A DNA stretch of 21,997 nt from JBFLVQ01 sp040758525 (GCA_040758525.1 JBFLVQ010000075.1:1-21997), one strand, 5' to 3'; counted from the stretch's first letter, positions 7,089 through 14,296 are shown. Made by a program: numbers and translations. The notes: generated by a model not told the origin, from the sequence alone.

Positions 7089-7221
7089 TAGGATGGAGCT
7101 GCCATTAAACATATTAACTTGGTGTCTACCATCCAGTTTCGATCACTACCCACCTGTGCCAGCCGACGGTTGTCGAAGCTTCCCCCGGGCTTGACCCTAG
7201 TGGCTGGCACTTGTTTTTTTC
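7089..7221 (+). ncRNA. Candidate small RNA (or terminated leader) of about 130 nt
   Basis: The RNA runs from the promoter at 7055-7082 to an intrinsic terminator and has no ORF of note. Its 5' hairpin is closed by GGATGG (7091-7096) with CCATCC (7129-7134) and continues inside with CCATTAA...TTAA..TGG around an ACATA loop. A mostly unpaired linker follows. The 3' stem is GTGCCAGCC (7156-7164) with GGCTGGCAC (7202-7210), enclosing two small helices (GAC-GGTT-GTC and GGG-CTTGA-CCC), then TTGTTTTTTT. The next gene has its own extended -10 promoter downstream of the terminator, which favours an independent sRNA over a riboswitch, though a terminated leader of the GAF gene is not excluded. I do not recognise a known family. 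Confidence 0.5.
7156..7220 (+). terminator. Intrinsic terminator of the candidate small RNA
   Basis: A perfect 9-bp GC-rich stem (GTGCCAGCC/GGCTGGCAC) with a structured 37-nt loop is followed directly by TTGTTTTTTT (7211-7220), a strong U-run. Confidence 0.7.
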
Positions 7222-7272
7222 ACACGCAATCTTGTTGACATACACTTTTTTGCTTTCCCAATTTTCTTATAC

Positions 7273-7281
7273 TGATATAAT
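7273..7281 (+). promoter_or_regulatory. Extended -10 promoter of the GAF gene
   Basis: TGATATAAT matches the extended -10 consensus TGnTATAAT exactly. No good -35 lies at 17 bp, as expected for extended -10 promoters; a TTGACA at 7235-7240 is too far away. Transcription should start near 7288, about 40 nt before the ATG at 7328. Confidence 0.6.
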
Positions 7282-7327
7282 GCCCCCACTGGAGCCCCTA
7301 TTCGCCCCGGCGAGAACAAGGAGATTT

Positions 7328-8149
7328 ATGACGGACAAGAACAAGCAGGAACTGATCATCAAAATTCTCGAAGACACAAAAGCTTTTACCGAGAACCTCC
7401 TTAAGGAGAACGAGCGATTACGTCTGATGGTGGCAAGCCTTAAAACCGGGAAAGAAACTCCTCCCGAGCCACGTAAGCGGCCTGAAGATCTACTCGGTTC
7501 ACTAGAGGAACGTTTCCAGTTACTTGTCGATGAGAATTTACGGCTACAAAACGAACTAGACTTTATCAAAGAAGAGATCACTAAAGCAGAGTCGGAATCG
7601 CGTGACTATTATGCACGCTACACTGAGGTAGAACAACAGAATGAGACCTTAGCTAACCTCTATGTTACTATCCACCGCTTGCATTCCACTTTCCAGTTCA
7701 GTGAAGTGATCTTAATAATCAAAGAGATCATCATCAATCTGGTAGGCTCGGAATCTTTTGCGATCTTTTGGGTAGATGAACCTGGTCGTCAGTTACGTAT
7801 CATTGCCAGTGAAGGTGAGGCAGCCGCAGCACATGACTCGCTCTCTCTGGCCGAGAACATCATTAACAAAGCGGCACAAACTAGTGAGATCTTCATCTCA
7901 ATGGCAAGCGGTAATACACAAGAGCCTATGGCCTGCATTCCCCTCAAAGCATTTGGGCGTGTTATTGGGGTAATTGCCATTTATCATCTGCTGGGACATA
8001 AAAGTTCATTCTCACAAACCGATTTTGAACTTTTTGGGCTTATGGCCGATCATGCTGCGGCAGCAATAGTCGGTTCATTGCTCTTTACTCAAGCAGGGGA
8101 GGACATCTTCCGTCAGATATCGGCCGCCAAACTGCTTCAACTAATTTAA
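7328..8149 (+). CDS. Coiled-coil protein with C-terminal GAF domain
   Basis: A 273-aa cytoplasmic protein. The start is the ATG at 7328 (MTDKNKQELI), with AAGGAGAT 2 nt closer to the promoter side and ideally placed; an upstream in-frame start at 7211 lies in the terminator and is rejected. Residues about 1-110 are heptad-rich and charged (LLKENERLRLMVASL, LQNELDFIKEEITKA), predicting a long dimeric coiled coil. Residues about 115-265 form a GAF-type sensory domain (EIIINLVGSESFAIFWVD, IPLKAFGRVIGVIAIY, LFGLMADHAAAAI). There is no kinase, cyclase, DNA-binding or phosphatase output domain, so it probably signals through a partner. GAF domains bind small ligands such as cyclic nucleotides or heme; the ligand cannot be inferred. 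It ends tail-to-tail, 7 bp from the next gene. Confidence 0.85.
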   Translation: MTDKNKQELIIKILEDTKAFTENLLKENERLRLMVASLKTGKETPPEPRKRPEDLLGSLEERFQLLVDENLRLQNELDFIKEEITKAESESRDYYARYTEVEQQNETLANLYVTIHRLHSTFQFSEVILIIKEIIINLVGSESFAIFWVDEPGRQLRIIASEGEAAAAHDSLSLAENIINKAAQTSEIFISMASGNTQEPMACIPLKAFGRVIGVIAIYHLLGHKSSFSQTDFELFGLMADHAAAAIVGSLLFTQAGEDIFRQISAAKLLQLI

Positions 8150-8156
8150 TCGACCA

Positions 8157-8903
8157 TTAGGTAGAAGCTATTTGGCGTTCCGCCATATCACCGACTACGG
8201 GCAGCTTCCAGCGCTCGCCACGATAGGCTTGCACCATTAGTACAACCCAGATCGTGACAATCGCAAGCAGCACCAAGTTGCCGATCAGGCCAGTGACTAT
8301 CAACAGGCTATTGAGACCGATCATTGCCAAGAACATACTAAAAGTTGACCAGACCACTGTGCCAATAAAGAAGAGAATTACACATGCGCCACTAAAGAGG
8401 ATTGACTGCATAGCATGAAAACGCACAAATTTATTATCCTTTTCAATGGCAAGAAAACCGATCCCAGAAATAAAGAAGAGAGAATAAGAGAGTGCTGCAG
8501 CTAAATTAGGCTCAAATTTTAGGCTAGGTATTAGTCCGTCTCCCTTATCTTCCGAATACTGTGTATAGGGCGAATAGTGTGGCGGCTGTTGATACTGCTG
8601 GTGAGGAGGCGTTTGATAGGGCTGCTGGTATTGTTGGTATTGTTGATACTGTTGGTACTGCTGGTACTCTTGATACTGTTCAGGATCGTAAATATCAGGT
8701 GGCTTATACTGGGACGTAGATGATTGATGTGGTGCACCCGCGGCTGGCCGGTTAGGATGCGGTGGATAAGGATTTGGATAAGGATATTGAGCCTCTCGCT
8801 GCTCAGGCGGAAAAGGCTCTGGTGATGCAGGTTGTGGTTTAGTTGGCTGCGCCTGTATTGGCTTATATTTCGGGTTTGGCGGATTTGGTGGCTGCTCCGG
8901 CAT
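8157..8903 (-). CDS. Membrane protein with Tic20/DUF4870-like C-terminus and Pro/Gln/Tyr-rich N-terminus
   Basis: A 248-aa protein in two parts. Residues 1-125 are low-complexity Pro/Gln/Tyr (NPPNPKYKPIQ and a YQQ repeat). Residues about 130-248 hold three to four transmembrane helices and the signature of DUF4870/Tic20-like small membrane proteins (AIEKDNKFVRFHAMQS, then VQAYRGERWKLPVVGDMAE). The function of this family in bacteria is unknown. The ATG has GGAGGT about 6 nt upstream. It lies 18 bp after the ymdB-like gene on the same strand, so the two are probably co-transcribed. The N-terminal tail carries a 9-bp tandem DNA repeat (8624-8677), which could vary in copy number. Confidence 0.85.
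   Translation of the reverse strand: MPEQPPNPPNPKYKPIQAQPTKPQPASPEPFPPEQREAQYPYPNPYPPHPNRPAAGAPHQSSTSQYKPPDIYDPEQYQEYQQYQQYQQYQQYQQPYQTPPHQQYQQPPHYSPYTQYSEDKGDGLIPSLKFEPNLAAALSYSLFFISGIGFLAIEKDNKFVRFHAMQSILFSGACVILFFIGTVVWSTFSMFLAMIGLNSLLIVTGLIGNLVLLAIVTIWVVLMVQAYRGERWKLPVVGDMAERQIAST
8624..8677 (-). repeat. 9-bp tandem repeat encoding (YQQ)n
   Basis: Six consecutive 9-bp units of the form GYTGRTAYT on the plus strand (for example GTTGGTATT, GTTGATACT) encode the Tyr-Gln-Gln repeat in the N-terminal tail of the membrane protein. Units differ mostly at synonymous positions. Unit length is a multiple of three, so copy-number change would keep the frame. Confidence 0.85.
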
Positions 8904-8921
8904 AATAGACCTCCAGCATAA

Positions 8922-9704
8922 CTAATCGTAGGGTACCTGTAGACGCATGATTGTACGCGCCTGCCCAGTTCGTTCATTAATGTCGATGATTACACCTGAA
9001 AGGCGCGTTCCACGCTCAGCGGGCTCGAAGCGCCGCGGCAACCCGCGTAGAAAACGATCTACAATCATCTCCTTATCGATACCAATAACACTATCATAAG
9101 GACCCGTCATTCCCAAATCAGTAATATAGGCTGTACCACCTGGCAACACTCGCTCATCTGCGGTTGGCACATGTGTATGTGTACCAACTACGGCGCTACA
9201 GCGACCATCCAGATACCATCCCATTGCCATCTTCTCGCTAGTTGCTTCAGCATGATGATCAACCAAGATTACACGAACTTTTCCATTCACACTAGCAATC
9301 AATCGGTCTGCAGCACGAAAAGGGCAATCCGTGGGCGCCATAAAAACCCGTCCTTGTATGTTAATGACAGCAATCTTAATATCATTTGCTGTTGCACCTA
9401 CCCAAATACCGCGACCTGGTACATCTTCTGCGTAGTTGGCTGGTCGTAACAGACGTGGCTGATCTTTTATATACTCGATAATATCGCGCTTATCAAAGAT
9501 ATGGTTGCCTGATGTCATTACATCAATACCAGCAGCAAGCAACTCTTCTCCCATATAAGGAAGTAGTCCAAAGCCTGCAGCGGCATTTTCAACATTGGCA
9601 ACAACAAAATCTATATTCTGTTCCTTACGTAGCTCGCGTAGACGCTCTACTACTACAGCGCGACCTGTACGGCCGACAATATCCCCAATCATTAATATTC
9701 TCAT
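8922..9704 (-). CDS. ymdB: YmdB-like metallophosphoesterase (2',3'-cyclic nucleotide 2'-phosphodiesterase)
   Basis: A 260-aa calcineurin-like phosphoesterase of the YmdB/TIGR00282 family, a cytoplasmic dimetal enzyme that hydrolyses cyclic nucleotides and in Bacillus affects biofilm and motility decisions. The metal-binding motifs are in the family order: GDIVGRTGR (Asp8), NVENAAAGFG (Glu39/Asn40), SGNHIFDK (Asn67/His68), LVDHHAEATSEK, and VGTHTHVPTAD. Length matches the family. ATG at 9704 has no obvious Shine-Dalgarno sequence. In many bacteria ymdB follows rny (RNase Y); here the upstream neighbours are zapA and a 6S RNA and rny is absent. It is followed 18 bp later by the DUF4870-like gene. 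Confidence 0.92.
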   Translation of the reverse strand: MRILMIGDIVGRTGRAVVVERLRELRKEQNIDFVVANVENAAAGFGLLPYMGEELLAAGIDVMTSGNHIFDKRDIIEYIKDQPRLLRPANYAEDVPGRGIWVGATANDIKIAVINIQGRVFMAPTDCPFRAADRLIASVNGKVRVILVDHHAEATSEKMAMGWYLDGRCSAVVGTHTHVPTADERVLPGGTAYITDLGMTGPYDSVIGIDKEMIVDRFLRGLPRRFEPAERGTRLSGVIIDINERTGQARTIMRLQVPYD

Positions 9705-9777
9705 AGGACTAGTTTAATGCATTTGTTAAGCGAAAAGCAGTTTTTCTTGCCAAAGAGGTGATTTAGAGAAGATAGTT

Positions 9778-9962
9778 AAGGCTCTCCGCGGGGCCGTGCG
9801 GCGACCTCATTTGAACCTGCCTAGACAGGTGGGTGACCTGGCTCCAACCATAAGACCCAGTAACTGTGACAGGGCACACAGGTTTAAGATGCACTCAGTC
9901 TCCCAATCAAATGACGTTGGTTCAAAAATTAGCACGCCGACACCAACTTTGCAGAGAGCCTT
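9778..9962 (-). ncRNA. ssrS: 6S RNA
   Basis: A 6S-like RNA that would bind the housekeeping RNA polymerase and mimic an open promoter. Read on the minus strand, the 5' end AAGGCTCTCTGC pairs with the 3' end GCGGAGAGCCTT over 12 bp (one G-U), giving 185 nt, the usual 6S length. A second helix (GTG-T-CGGCG with CGCCG-CAC) follows, then a large central region with an apical hairpin CTGTG...CACAG and a small 3'-side hairpin ACCTG...CAGGT. The 3' half (GGTTCAA ... CGCCGCA ... CGGAGA) resembles that of E. coli 6S RNA. It lies directly downstream of zapA, as in many proteobacteria (ssrS-ygfE/zapA linkage there has the RNA adjacent), and has its own promoter. Ends are set by the stem, so they may be off by several bases. 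Confidence 0.8.
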
Positions 9963-9975
9963 GCAATTACGCCTA

Positions 9976-10004
9976 ACTATAGCGGCTCACTGGTACTGGG
10001 TCAA
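9976..10004 (-). promoter_or_regulatory. Promoter of the 6S RNA
   Basis: On the minus strand TTGACC (9999-10004) and TATAGT (9976-9981) are separated by exactly 17 bp. Both hexamers match consensus at five of six. The predicted start is about 9969, a few bases before the closing stem of the 6S RNA. Confidence 0.7.
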
Positions 10005-10037
10005 GCTGAACGAAGCAAAATTGGTGACAATCTACGC

Positions 10038-10352
10038 TTATTTGAAATCTATCTTCGGTTTTCTCAGTAACCCATCCAGTAGTTCAGCACATTCAGAGCT
10101 ACGCTCGGTCAGCGCAATATCAAGTTGTTCTAGCTTACGTCGCATCTTGTAAAGCTCATCAGCAATGTTGAGTGCGGTAAGAATTGCAACTCGTAGTGAA
10201 TCTGCCGTCAGCGTACCGGCAGATACCTCTTTCATACGTCGATCGACATATTCAGCCAACTGAACAATATATTCGCTGTTACCATCACCACGAATATTAT
10301 AGGTCTGATTATATATCTTTACTTCGACAGTCTGAGCGGAAGTCATCTCCAT
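10038..10352 (-). CDS. zapA: Cell division protein ZapA
   Basis: A small Z-ring-associated protein that bundles FtsZ filaments. The 104-aa product has the ZapA pattern: a short N-terminal strand pair (VEVKIYNQTYNIRGDG), a helix (YIVQLAEYVDRRMKEV), and DSLRVAILTALNIADELYKMRRKLEQL leading to a C-terminal coiled coil. I set the start at the ATG at 10352 because AGGAGG (10360-10365) is 7 nt upstream of it; the ATG at 10358 would leave only 1 nt. It sits 20-30 bp after the ZapB-like gene and just before 6S RNA. zapA is often found downstream of pheT in Acidobacteriota-like and Firmicutes genomes. Confidence 0.92.
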   Translation of the reverse strand: MEMTSAQTVEVKIYNQTYNIRGDGNSEYIVQLAEYVDRRMKEVSAGTLTADSLRVAILTALNIADELYKMRRKLEQLDIALTERSSECAELLDGLLRKPKIDFK

Positions 10353-10378
10353 GCGCATCCCTCCTCTGTCCAGACCGG

Positions 10379-10660
10379 CTAGCGACGCACGGTCTCAGTC
10401 GGTTCAGGATCGATAATGGCAATTGCGTCCAACATCGATTCCACTTTAAGGCGAATCTCATCACGCTCAGCGAGAAATCGCTCCAACTGCTCGTTAACGC
10501 GTTGCTTCTCCTCACTGAGCGCATGTACCTCTTGGCGCAACGTTTCGATCTCACGCTCGAGCTGGTCACGTTGTTGCCGCAAGTTTTTACATAGCTCGAT
10601 AGTACGATAGATCTTATCTTCTAGGTGAGAGAATTTTTCTAGTCCTGTCAATGCCGCCAC
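10379..10660 (-). CDS. ZapB-like small coiled-coil protein
   Basis: A 93-aa protein starting at a GTG (10660) with GGAGG about 7 nt upstream. Residues about 8-78 form one continuous heptad-patterned coiled coil (LEKFSHLEDKIYRTIELCK, LEREIETLRQEVHALSEE). The composition and length resemble ZapB, which links ZapA to the chromosome in E. coli, and the neighbouring zapA gene supports a Z-ring role. Coiled coils match many families by chance, so the ZapB label rests mainly on context. It starts 26 bp after the pheT stop and reads into zapA. Confidence 0.78.
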   Translation of the reverse strand: MAALTGLEKFSHLEDKIYRTIELCKNLRQQRDQLEREIETLRQEVHALSEEKQRVNEQLERFLAERDEIRLKVESMLDAIAIIDPEPTETVRR

Positions 10661-10686
10661 TTTAGCCTCCTCTCAATTACCAGCGA

Positions 10687-12747
10687 CTAACGCCGCAATT
10701 GAGCTTCGAAGCGAGCTGCCAACATATTTACGATCTGCTCGTCTAGCGCATTGAGCTGCTCGTCGGTCATTGATTCATTAGTCGGCTGATAGCGCAAATT
10801 GAGCGATAGAGAGCGCCGACCTTCAGGCAGGTTCTTGCCTGTATAAACATCAAATAGACGTACTGCTACCAGATCCTTGATATCTAAAGCACGGATTGCC
10901 TCAGTTATCTCAGCATAACTGATTGCCTGGGAAACCAGTATCGAAATATCACGGCTTACTGCCTGTAGCTTTGGTAAAGGTTTGCAACTTATCGGCACAA
11001 CAGTTAGACCTAAAAGGGTATCAAGAGATAATTCAACAACAAAGATCGGTTGCTTGAATTTGTATTCGTCACGTACTGCGGGAGCGAGTTGTCCAAGCAC
11101 ACCAATTGGCTTGCCATTAATAATTATCTCAGCGCTCTGTCCAGCATGCAGATAGGGTACAGTAATCCGCTCAAAACGATAATCCTTAAACCCGGCGCGC
11201 TCTAATAAACACTCAATAATACCTTTAAGATCGAAGAAATCGATAATCTCCTGTTGATGCTGCCAGTCCAACTCATTACGTTGTCCGGTAGCAACAATGG
11301 CAAGCTGTTCATACTCCTGAGGGCGTTCTGCCCCCTTATCAGTACTGGCTTGGAAACACTTGCCAATCTCAAAGAATCTTACATTACGTATGCCAAAGCT
11401 AAAATTGCGTGCTACTGAATCAAGCAGCCCAGGCAGTAGCGAGCTACGCATCTGTGGCCGCTCTTCATCTATGGGATTGCGTAAGGTCAGTATAGCGCGC
11501 GTATTGGTATGGAAAAGTTGATCATATTCTGGCCGTACCCAACTCAAAGAGAGTGTCTCAGTATAACCAACTTCTATTAGTGTATTGCGCAATTGACGAC
11601 GTAGATTCTCACCTGACAAATAACTGCCCGCTCCTACCGCAGCAGGAAGATTAAATGGAATCTGATCATAACCCACCTGTCGTGCGATCTCTTCAACAAG
11701 ATCCTCTTCAATATTAATATCGACACGATAAGTAGGTGCTATCACTTGCCAGCGTTCCCCACGAAAGAGTGTCTCTACCTTACAGCCAAGTGAGTTTAAG
11801 ATCGGTTCAACACGATTAGGATCGACCGTCAATCCTGTAAGCATGCCAATACGTGAATGGCGTAGCTCGATTGCTGGCCGCACCAACGGTTTTGGATAGA
11901 CGTCTATCGCACCAGCCAGTAATTGGCCACCAGCAATCTCACAGATCAATTCGGAACAGCGGTTGATTGCTCGTAAGCAGGCTTCTGGATCAGTGCCCCT
12001 TTCAAAGCGATGAGAAGCATCTGTAGCCATATCCAAGGCCCGTGCCGTACGACGCACTGAGGCTGGATCAAAATAGGCAGCCTCAAGTAGCACATCTTCA
12101 GTGCCACTCGAGATCTCACTATACTCGCCACCCATAATACCGGCCATAGCAACAGGATTTTCAGCATCAGCAATCACTAGCATATCTTCACGTAGCTTTC
12201 GATCTATGCCATCAAGCGTACGTAGCGTCTCACCACTACGAGCAGTACGTACAACAATACGCCGGCCGCCTAACCGATTGAGATCGAATGCATGTAGTGG
12301 GTGACCCTGTTCCCAAAGAACAAAATTGGTAATATCGGCAACATTATTAATGCTGCGCTGACCTACGGATTCGAGTCGTCGCACCAACCAATCTGGTGAA
12401 GGTCCAACCTTTACACCAAGAATTACACGGGCAACATAACGTGGGCAGAGTTCTGGATTAAGGATCTGGACTGAGGTGATATTAGCAGCGCGCTCTTTAC
12501 CCTCTACCAGCTTCGATTCAGGCAGGCGAGCACGCATACCACAGATCGCGGCTGCCTCTCTAGCAATACCATAATGGGAAAGCGCATCGGGTCTATTACT
12601 AGTTAAGTCAAATTCAAGGATGTGATCACCATCAATTGCCTGTACATTCTCTACCGCTAAGCCAACCATAGTAAGCCGCTCAGCCAACTCTGTAGGTGAA
12701 TAGATCAGATCAACATATTCTTTTAGCCAATTGTAGCTTATTTTCAT
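10687..12747 (-). CDS. pheT: Phenylalanyl-tRNA synthetase beta subunit, short form lacking the N-terminal OB-fold
   Basis: Beta subunit of the (alpha-beta)2 PheRS, which charges tRNA-Phe; beta carries tRNA contacts and the editing site. At 686 aa it is about 110 residues shorter than E. coli PheT. The N-terminal MKISYNWLKEYVDL segment goes from GLAVENVQAIDG straight to HILEFDLTSNRPDALSHYGIARE, so the EMAP/OB-fold tRNA-binding domain normally inserted here (E. coli about 40-150) is absent. The B3/B4 editing region (ITNFVLWEQGHPLHAFD), B5 (IELRHSRIGMLTGLTV), the catalytic-like core and the C-terminal FDX-ACB anticodon-binding domain (KLQAVSRDISILV ... LNLRYQPTNESMTDEQ) are all there. The shortening is clean, with no frameshift. 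It follows pheS after 63 bp. Confidence 0.96.
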   Translation of the reverse strand: MKISYNWLKEYVDLIYSPTELAERLTMVGLAVENVQAIDGDHILEFDLTSNRPDALSHYGIAREAAAICGMRARLPESKLVEGKERAANITSVQILNPELCPRYVARVILGVKVGPSPDWLVRRLESVGQRSINNVADITNFVLWEQGHPLHAFDLNRLGGRRIVVRTARSGETLRTLDGIDRKLREDMLVIADAENPVAMAGIMGGEYSEISSGTEDVLLEAAYFDPASVRRTARALDMATDASHRFERGTDPEACLRAINRCSELICEIAGGQLLAGAIDVYPKPLVRPAIELRHSRIGMLTGLTVDPNRVEPILNSLGCKVETLFRGERWQVIAPTYRVDINIEEDLVEEIARQVGYDQIPFNLPAAVGAGSYLSGENLRRQLRNTLIEVGYTETLSLSWVRPEYDQLFHTNTRAILTLRNPIDEERPQMRSSLLPGLLDSVARNFSFGIRNVRFFEIGKCFQASTDKGAERPQEYEQLAIVATGQRNELDWQHQQEIIDFFDLKGIIECLLERAGFKDYRFERITVPYLHAGQSAEIIINGKPIGVLGQLAPAVRDEYKFKQPIFVVELSLDTLLGLTVVPISCKPLPKLQAVSRDISILVSQAISYAEITEAIRALDIKDLVAVRLFDVYTGKNLPEGRRSLSLNLRYQPTNESMTDEQLNALDEQIVNMLAARFEAQLRR

Positions 12748-12810
12748 AATATCTTTTTCAGTCGTATATCACGTCACCCATCAACAACTGAAGTTTGAGG
12801 CGCGACATTC

Positions 12811-13842
12811 TCATCTGAACTGTTCTAGGAAACGTAGATCGTTGGCAAAAAAGTTACGAATGTCATCAACGCCATAAAGCATTGCTGTCATACGATCAAT
12901 GCCGAAGCCGAAGGCAAAGCCAGAATAGTACTGTGGATCGATATCACAGACACGCAGTACATTAGGATGCACCATACCACTGCCGCCTAGCTCAATCCAG
13001 CCTGAGCCCTTACAGACTCGGCAGCGCATATCGCGCCCTTCACAAAATATGCAGCTAAAATCGGTCTCTGCACCTGGTTCGACAAAGGGAAAGTAACTGG
13101 GCCGGAAGCGTAACCGTATTGAGCGTTCGAAGAGTTTCTCAAGAAAGGTCTGTAGTGTGCCCTTGAGATCGCCCATAGTAATACCAGGCGCAACATTAAG
13201 CCCTTCGACCTGAAAGAACATAGGGTTGTGGGTAGGATCGGGGGTGTCACGACGAAAGACCTTGCCAGGTGCGATTACACGTAGTGGCGGCCGCCGCCGC
13301 TGCATAGTGTGAATCTGTACAGTCGAGGTCTGTGAGCGTAGCGCCAATTCATTACTAACATAGAGAGTATCCTGTGACTCTCTGGCAGGATGTCCTAAAG
13401 GAATATTAAGGGCGTCGAAGTTATAGAAGGTCGTGTCGATCTCAGGGCCATCCTCAACAGCATAACCCATTGCGACAAAGATATCTTCCATACGCTGACG
13501 GGCACGTACAATTGGATGTGCACCACCCGCTGCCGGACGGCGGCCCGGCATTGTGATATCAACACGCTCGCGCGCCAGCGCGGCTTCCTCAGCAGATTGC
13601 TTTAACTGCTCTTGACGTGTCTCTAATTGGGCTTCAGCATAATCCTTGAGTTCATTTATCAACTGGCCCATCTCACGCCGCTCATCATTAGTGAGCTTTC
13701 CTAGTTCTTTCATTAATAGGGTTATACGCCCACTCTTACGTGAGAAATAGCTGTCACGCACACGTTGGAAGTCGCCTGCCGCCGCGATTGTCTGTAGATC
13801 GGTATCAAACTGTTTGCGAATCTCTGTAATTGAATCTTTCAT
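12811..13842 (-). CDS. pheS: Phenylalanyl-tRNA synthetase alpha subunit
   Basis: Catalytic alpha subunit of PheRS, 343 aa. The N-terminal coiled coil (residues about 1-85) binds the tRNA. The class II core follows with GPEIDTTFYNFDALNIPLGHPARE, motif 2 in THNPMFFQVEGL and motif 3 in GFAFGFGIDRMTAMLYGVDDIR. CIFCEGRDMRCRVCKGSGW supplies a CxxC-x6-CxxC pattern found in many bacterial PheS proteins. The ATG overlaps the rplT stop by 4 bp (ATGA), a sign of translational coupling. It pairs with pheT downstream. Confidence 0.97.
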   Translation of the reverse strand: MKDSITEIRKQFDTDLQTIAAAGDFQRVRDSYFSRKSGRITLLMKELGKLTNDERREMGQLINELKDYAEAQLETRQEQLKQSAEEAALARERVDITMPGRRPAAGGAHPIVRARQRMEDIFVAMGYAVEDGPEIDTTFYNFDALNIPLGHPARESQDTLYVSNELALRSQTSTVQIHTMQRRRPPLRVIAPGKVFRRDTPDPTHNPMFFQVEGLNVAPGITMGDLKGTLQTFLEKLFERSIRLRFRPSYFPFVEPGAETDFSCIFCEGRDMRCRVCKGSGWIELGGSGMVHPNVLRVCDIDPQYYSGFAFGFGIDRMTAMLYGVDDIRNFFANDLRFLEQFR

Positions 13843-14225
13843 GCGCCTTGATAGGCCGCTCCTTGCTCACTCGAAAGTGCTTTTTTGGCCATCGAGACGA
13901 GTTCGGAGAAGGCCGTTGTATCATTGACCGCCAATTCGGCCAACATCTTACGGTCTAGGTTGATGCCCGCCACTTTAAGACCATACATAAAGCGGCTATA
14001 ATTGAGACCATCCTTGCGCACTGCGGCACCTATACGAGTGATCCAGAGACTGCGATAGTCACGCTTCTTAATCTTACGGCCAACATAAGCAAACTTTAGT
14101 GCACGTTCAACAGACTCTTTTGCTGAACGGTAAAGTTTGCTTTTGGTGGCGCGATACCCTTTGGCAAGCTCTAAGATCTTTTTGCGCCGTTGCAGGCGCT
14201 TGTTTCCACGTTTGGCTCGCGGCAT
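13839..14225 (-). CDS. rplT: 50S ribosomal protein L20
   Basis: A 128-aa L20 that binds 23S rRNA early in 50S assembly. The typical sequence is present: basic N-terminal RGNKRLQRRKKILELAKGYR, then LKFAYVGRKIKKRDYRSLWITRIGAAVR and SRFMYGLKVAGINLDRKMLAELA. In Gammaproteobacteria and Bacillus L20 represses its own operon by binding a leader; a hairpin at 14245-14261 in the rpmI-rplT gap is a possible control element. GGAGGAG lies just upstream of the ATG. The stop overlaps the pheS start. Confidence 0.97.
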   Translation of the reverse strand: MPRAKRGNKRLQRRKKILELAKGYRATKSKLYRSAKESVERALKFAYVGRKIKKRDYRSLWITRIGAAVRKDGLNYSRFMYGLKVAGINLDRKMLAELAVNDTTAFSELVSMAKKALSSEQGAAYQGA

Positions 14226-14239
14226 AAACTCCTCCTGAA

Positions 14240-14261
14240 AAATCGCGCGTAACAGACGCGC
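14240..14261 (-). terminator. Hairpin with U-tract between rpmI and rplT
   Basis: On the minus strand GCGCG-TCTGTTA-CGCGC (14245-14261) is followed by GATTTTTC (14244-14237). This looks like a weak intrinsic terminator or attenuator in the 71-bp gap, close to the rplT Shine-Dalgarno site. Only 5 bp of stem, so modest confidence. Confidence 0.35.
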
Positions 14262-14296
14262 AGTTCAAAATATCGTTAGACGGTCGCGGCCGCCCG

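Noticed and set aside
8624..8677. Tandem repeats as a possible CRISPR array
   Set aside because: Units are 9 bp with no spacers and code for a Tyr/Gln repeat; no cas genes are present.
9796..10152. Plus-strand 118-aa open frame across the 6S RNA and the end of zapA
   Set aside because: It is antisense to the 6S RNA and zapA, and its sequence shows no family features.
10184..10594. Plus-strand 136-aa open frame over zapA and the ZapB-like gene
   Set aside because: Antisense shadow with no ribosome binding site or recognisable domain.
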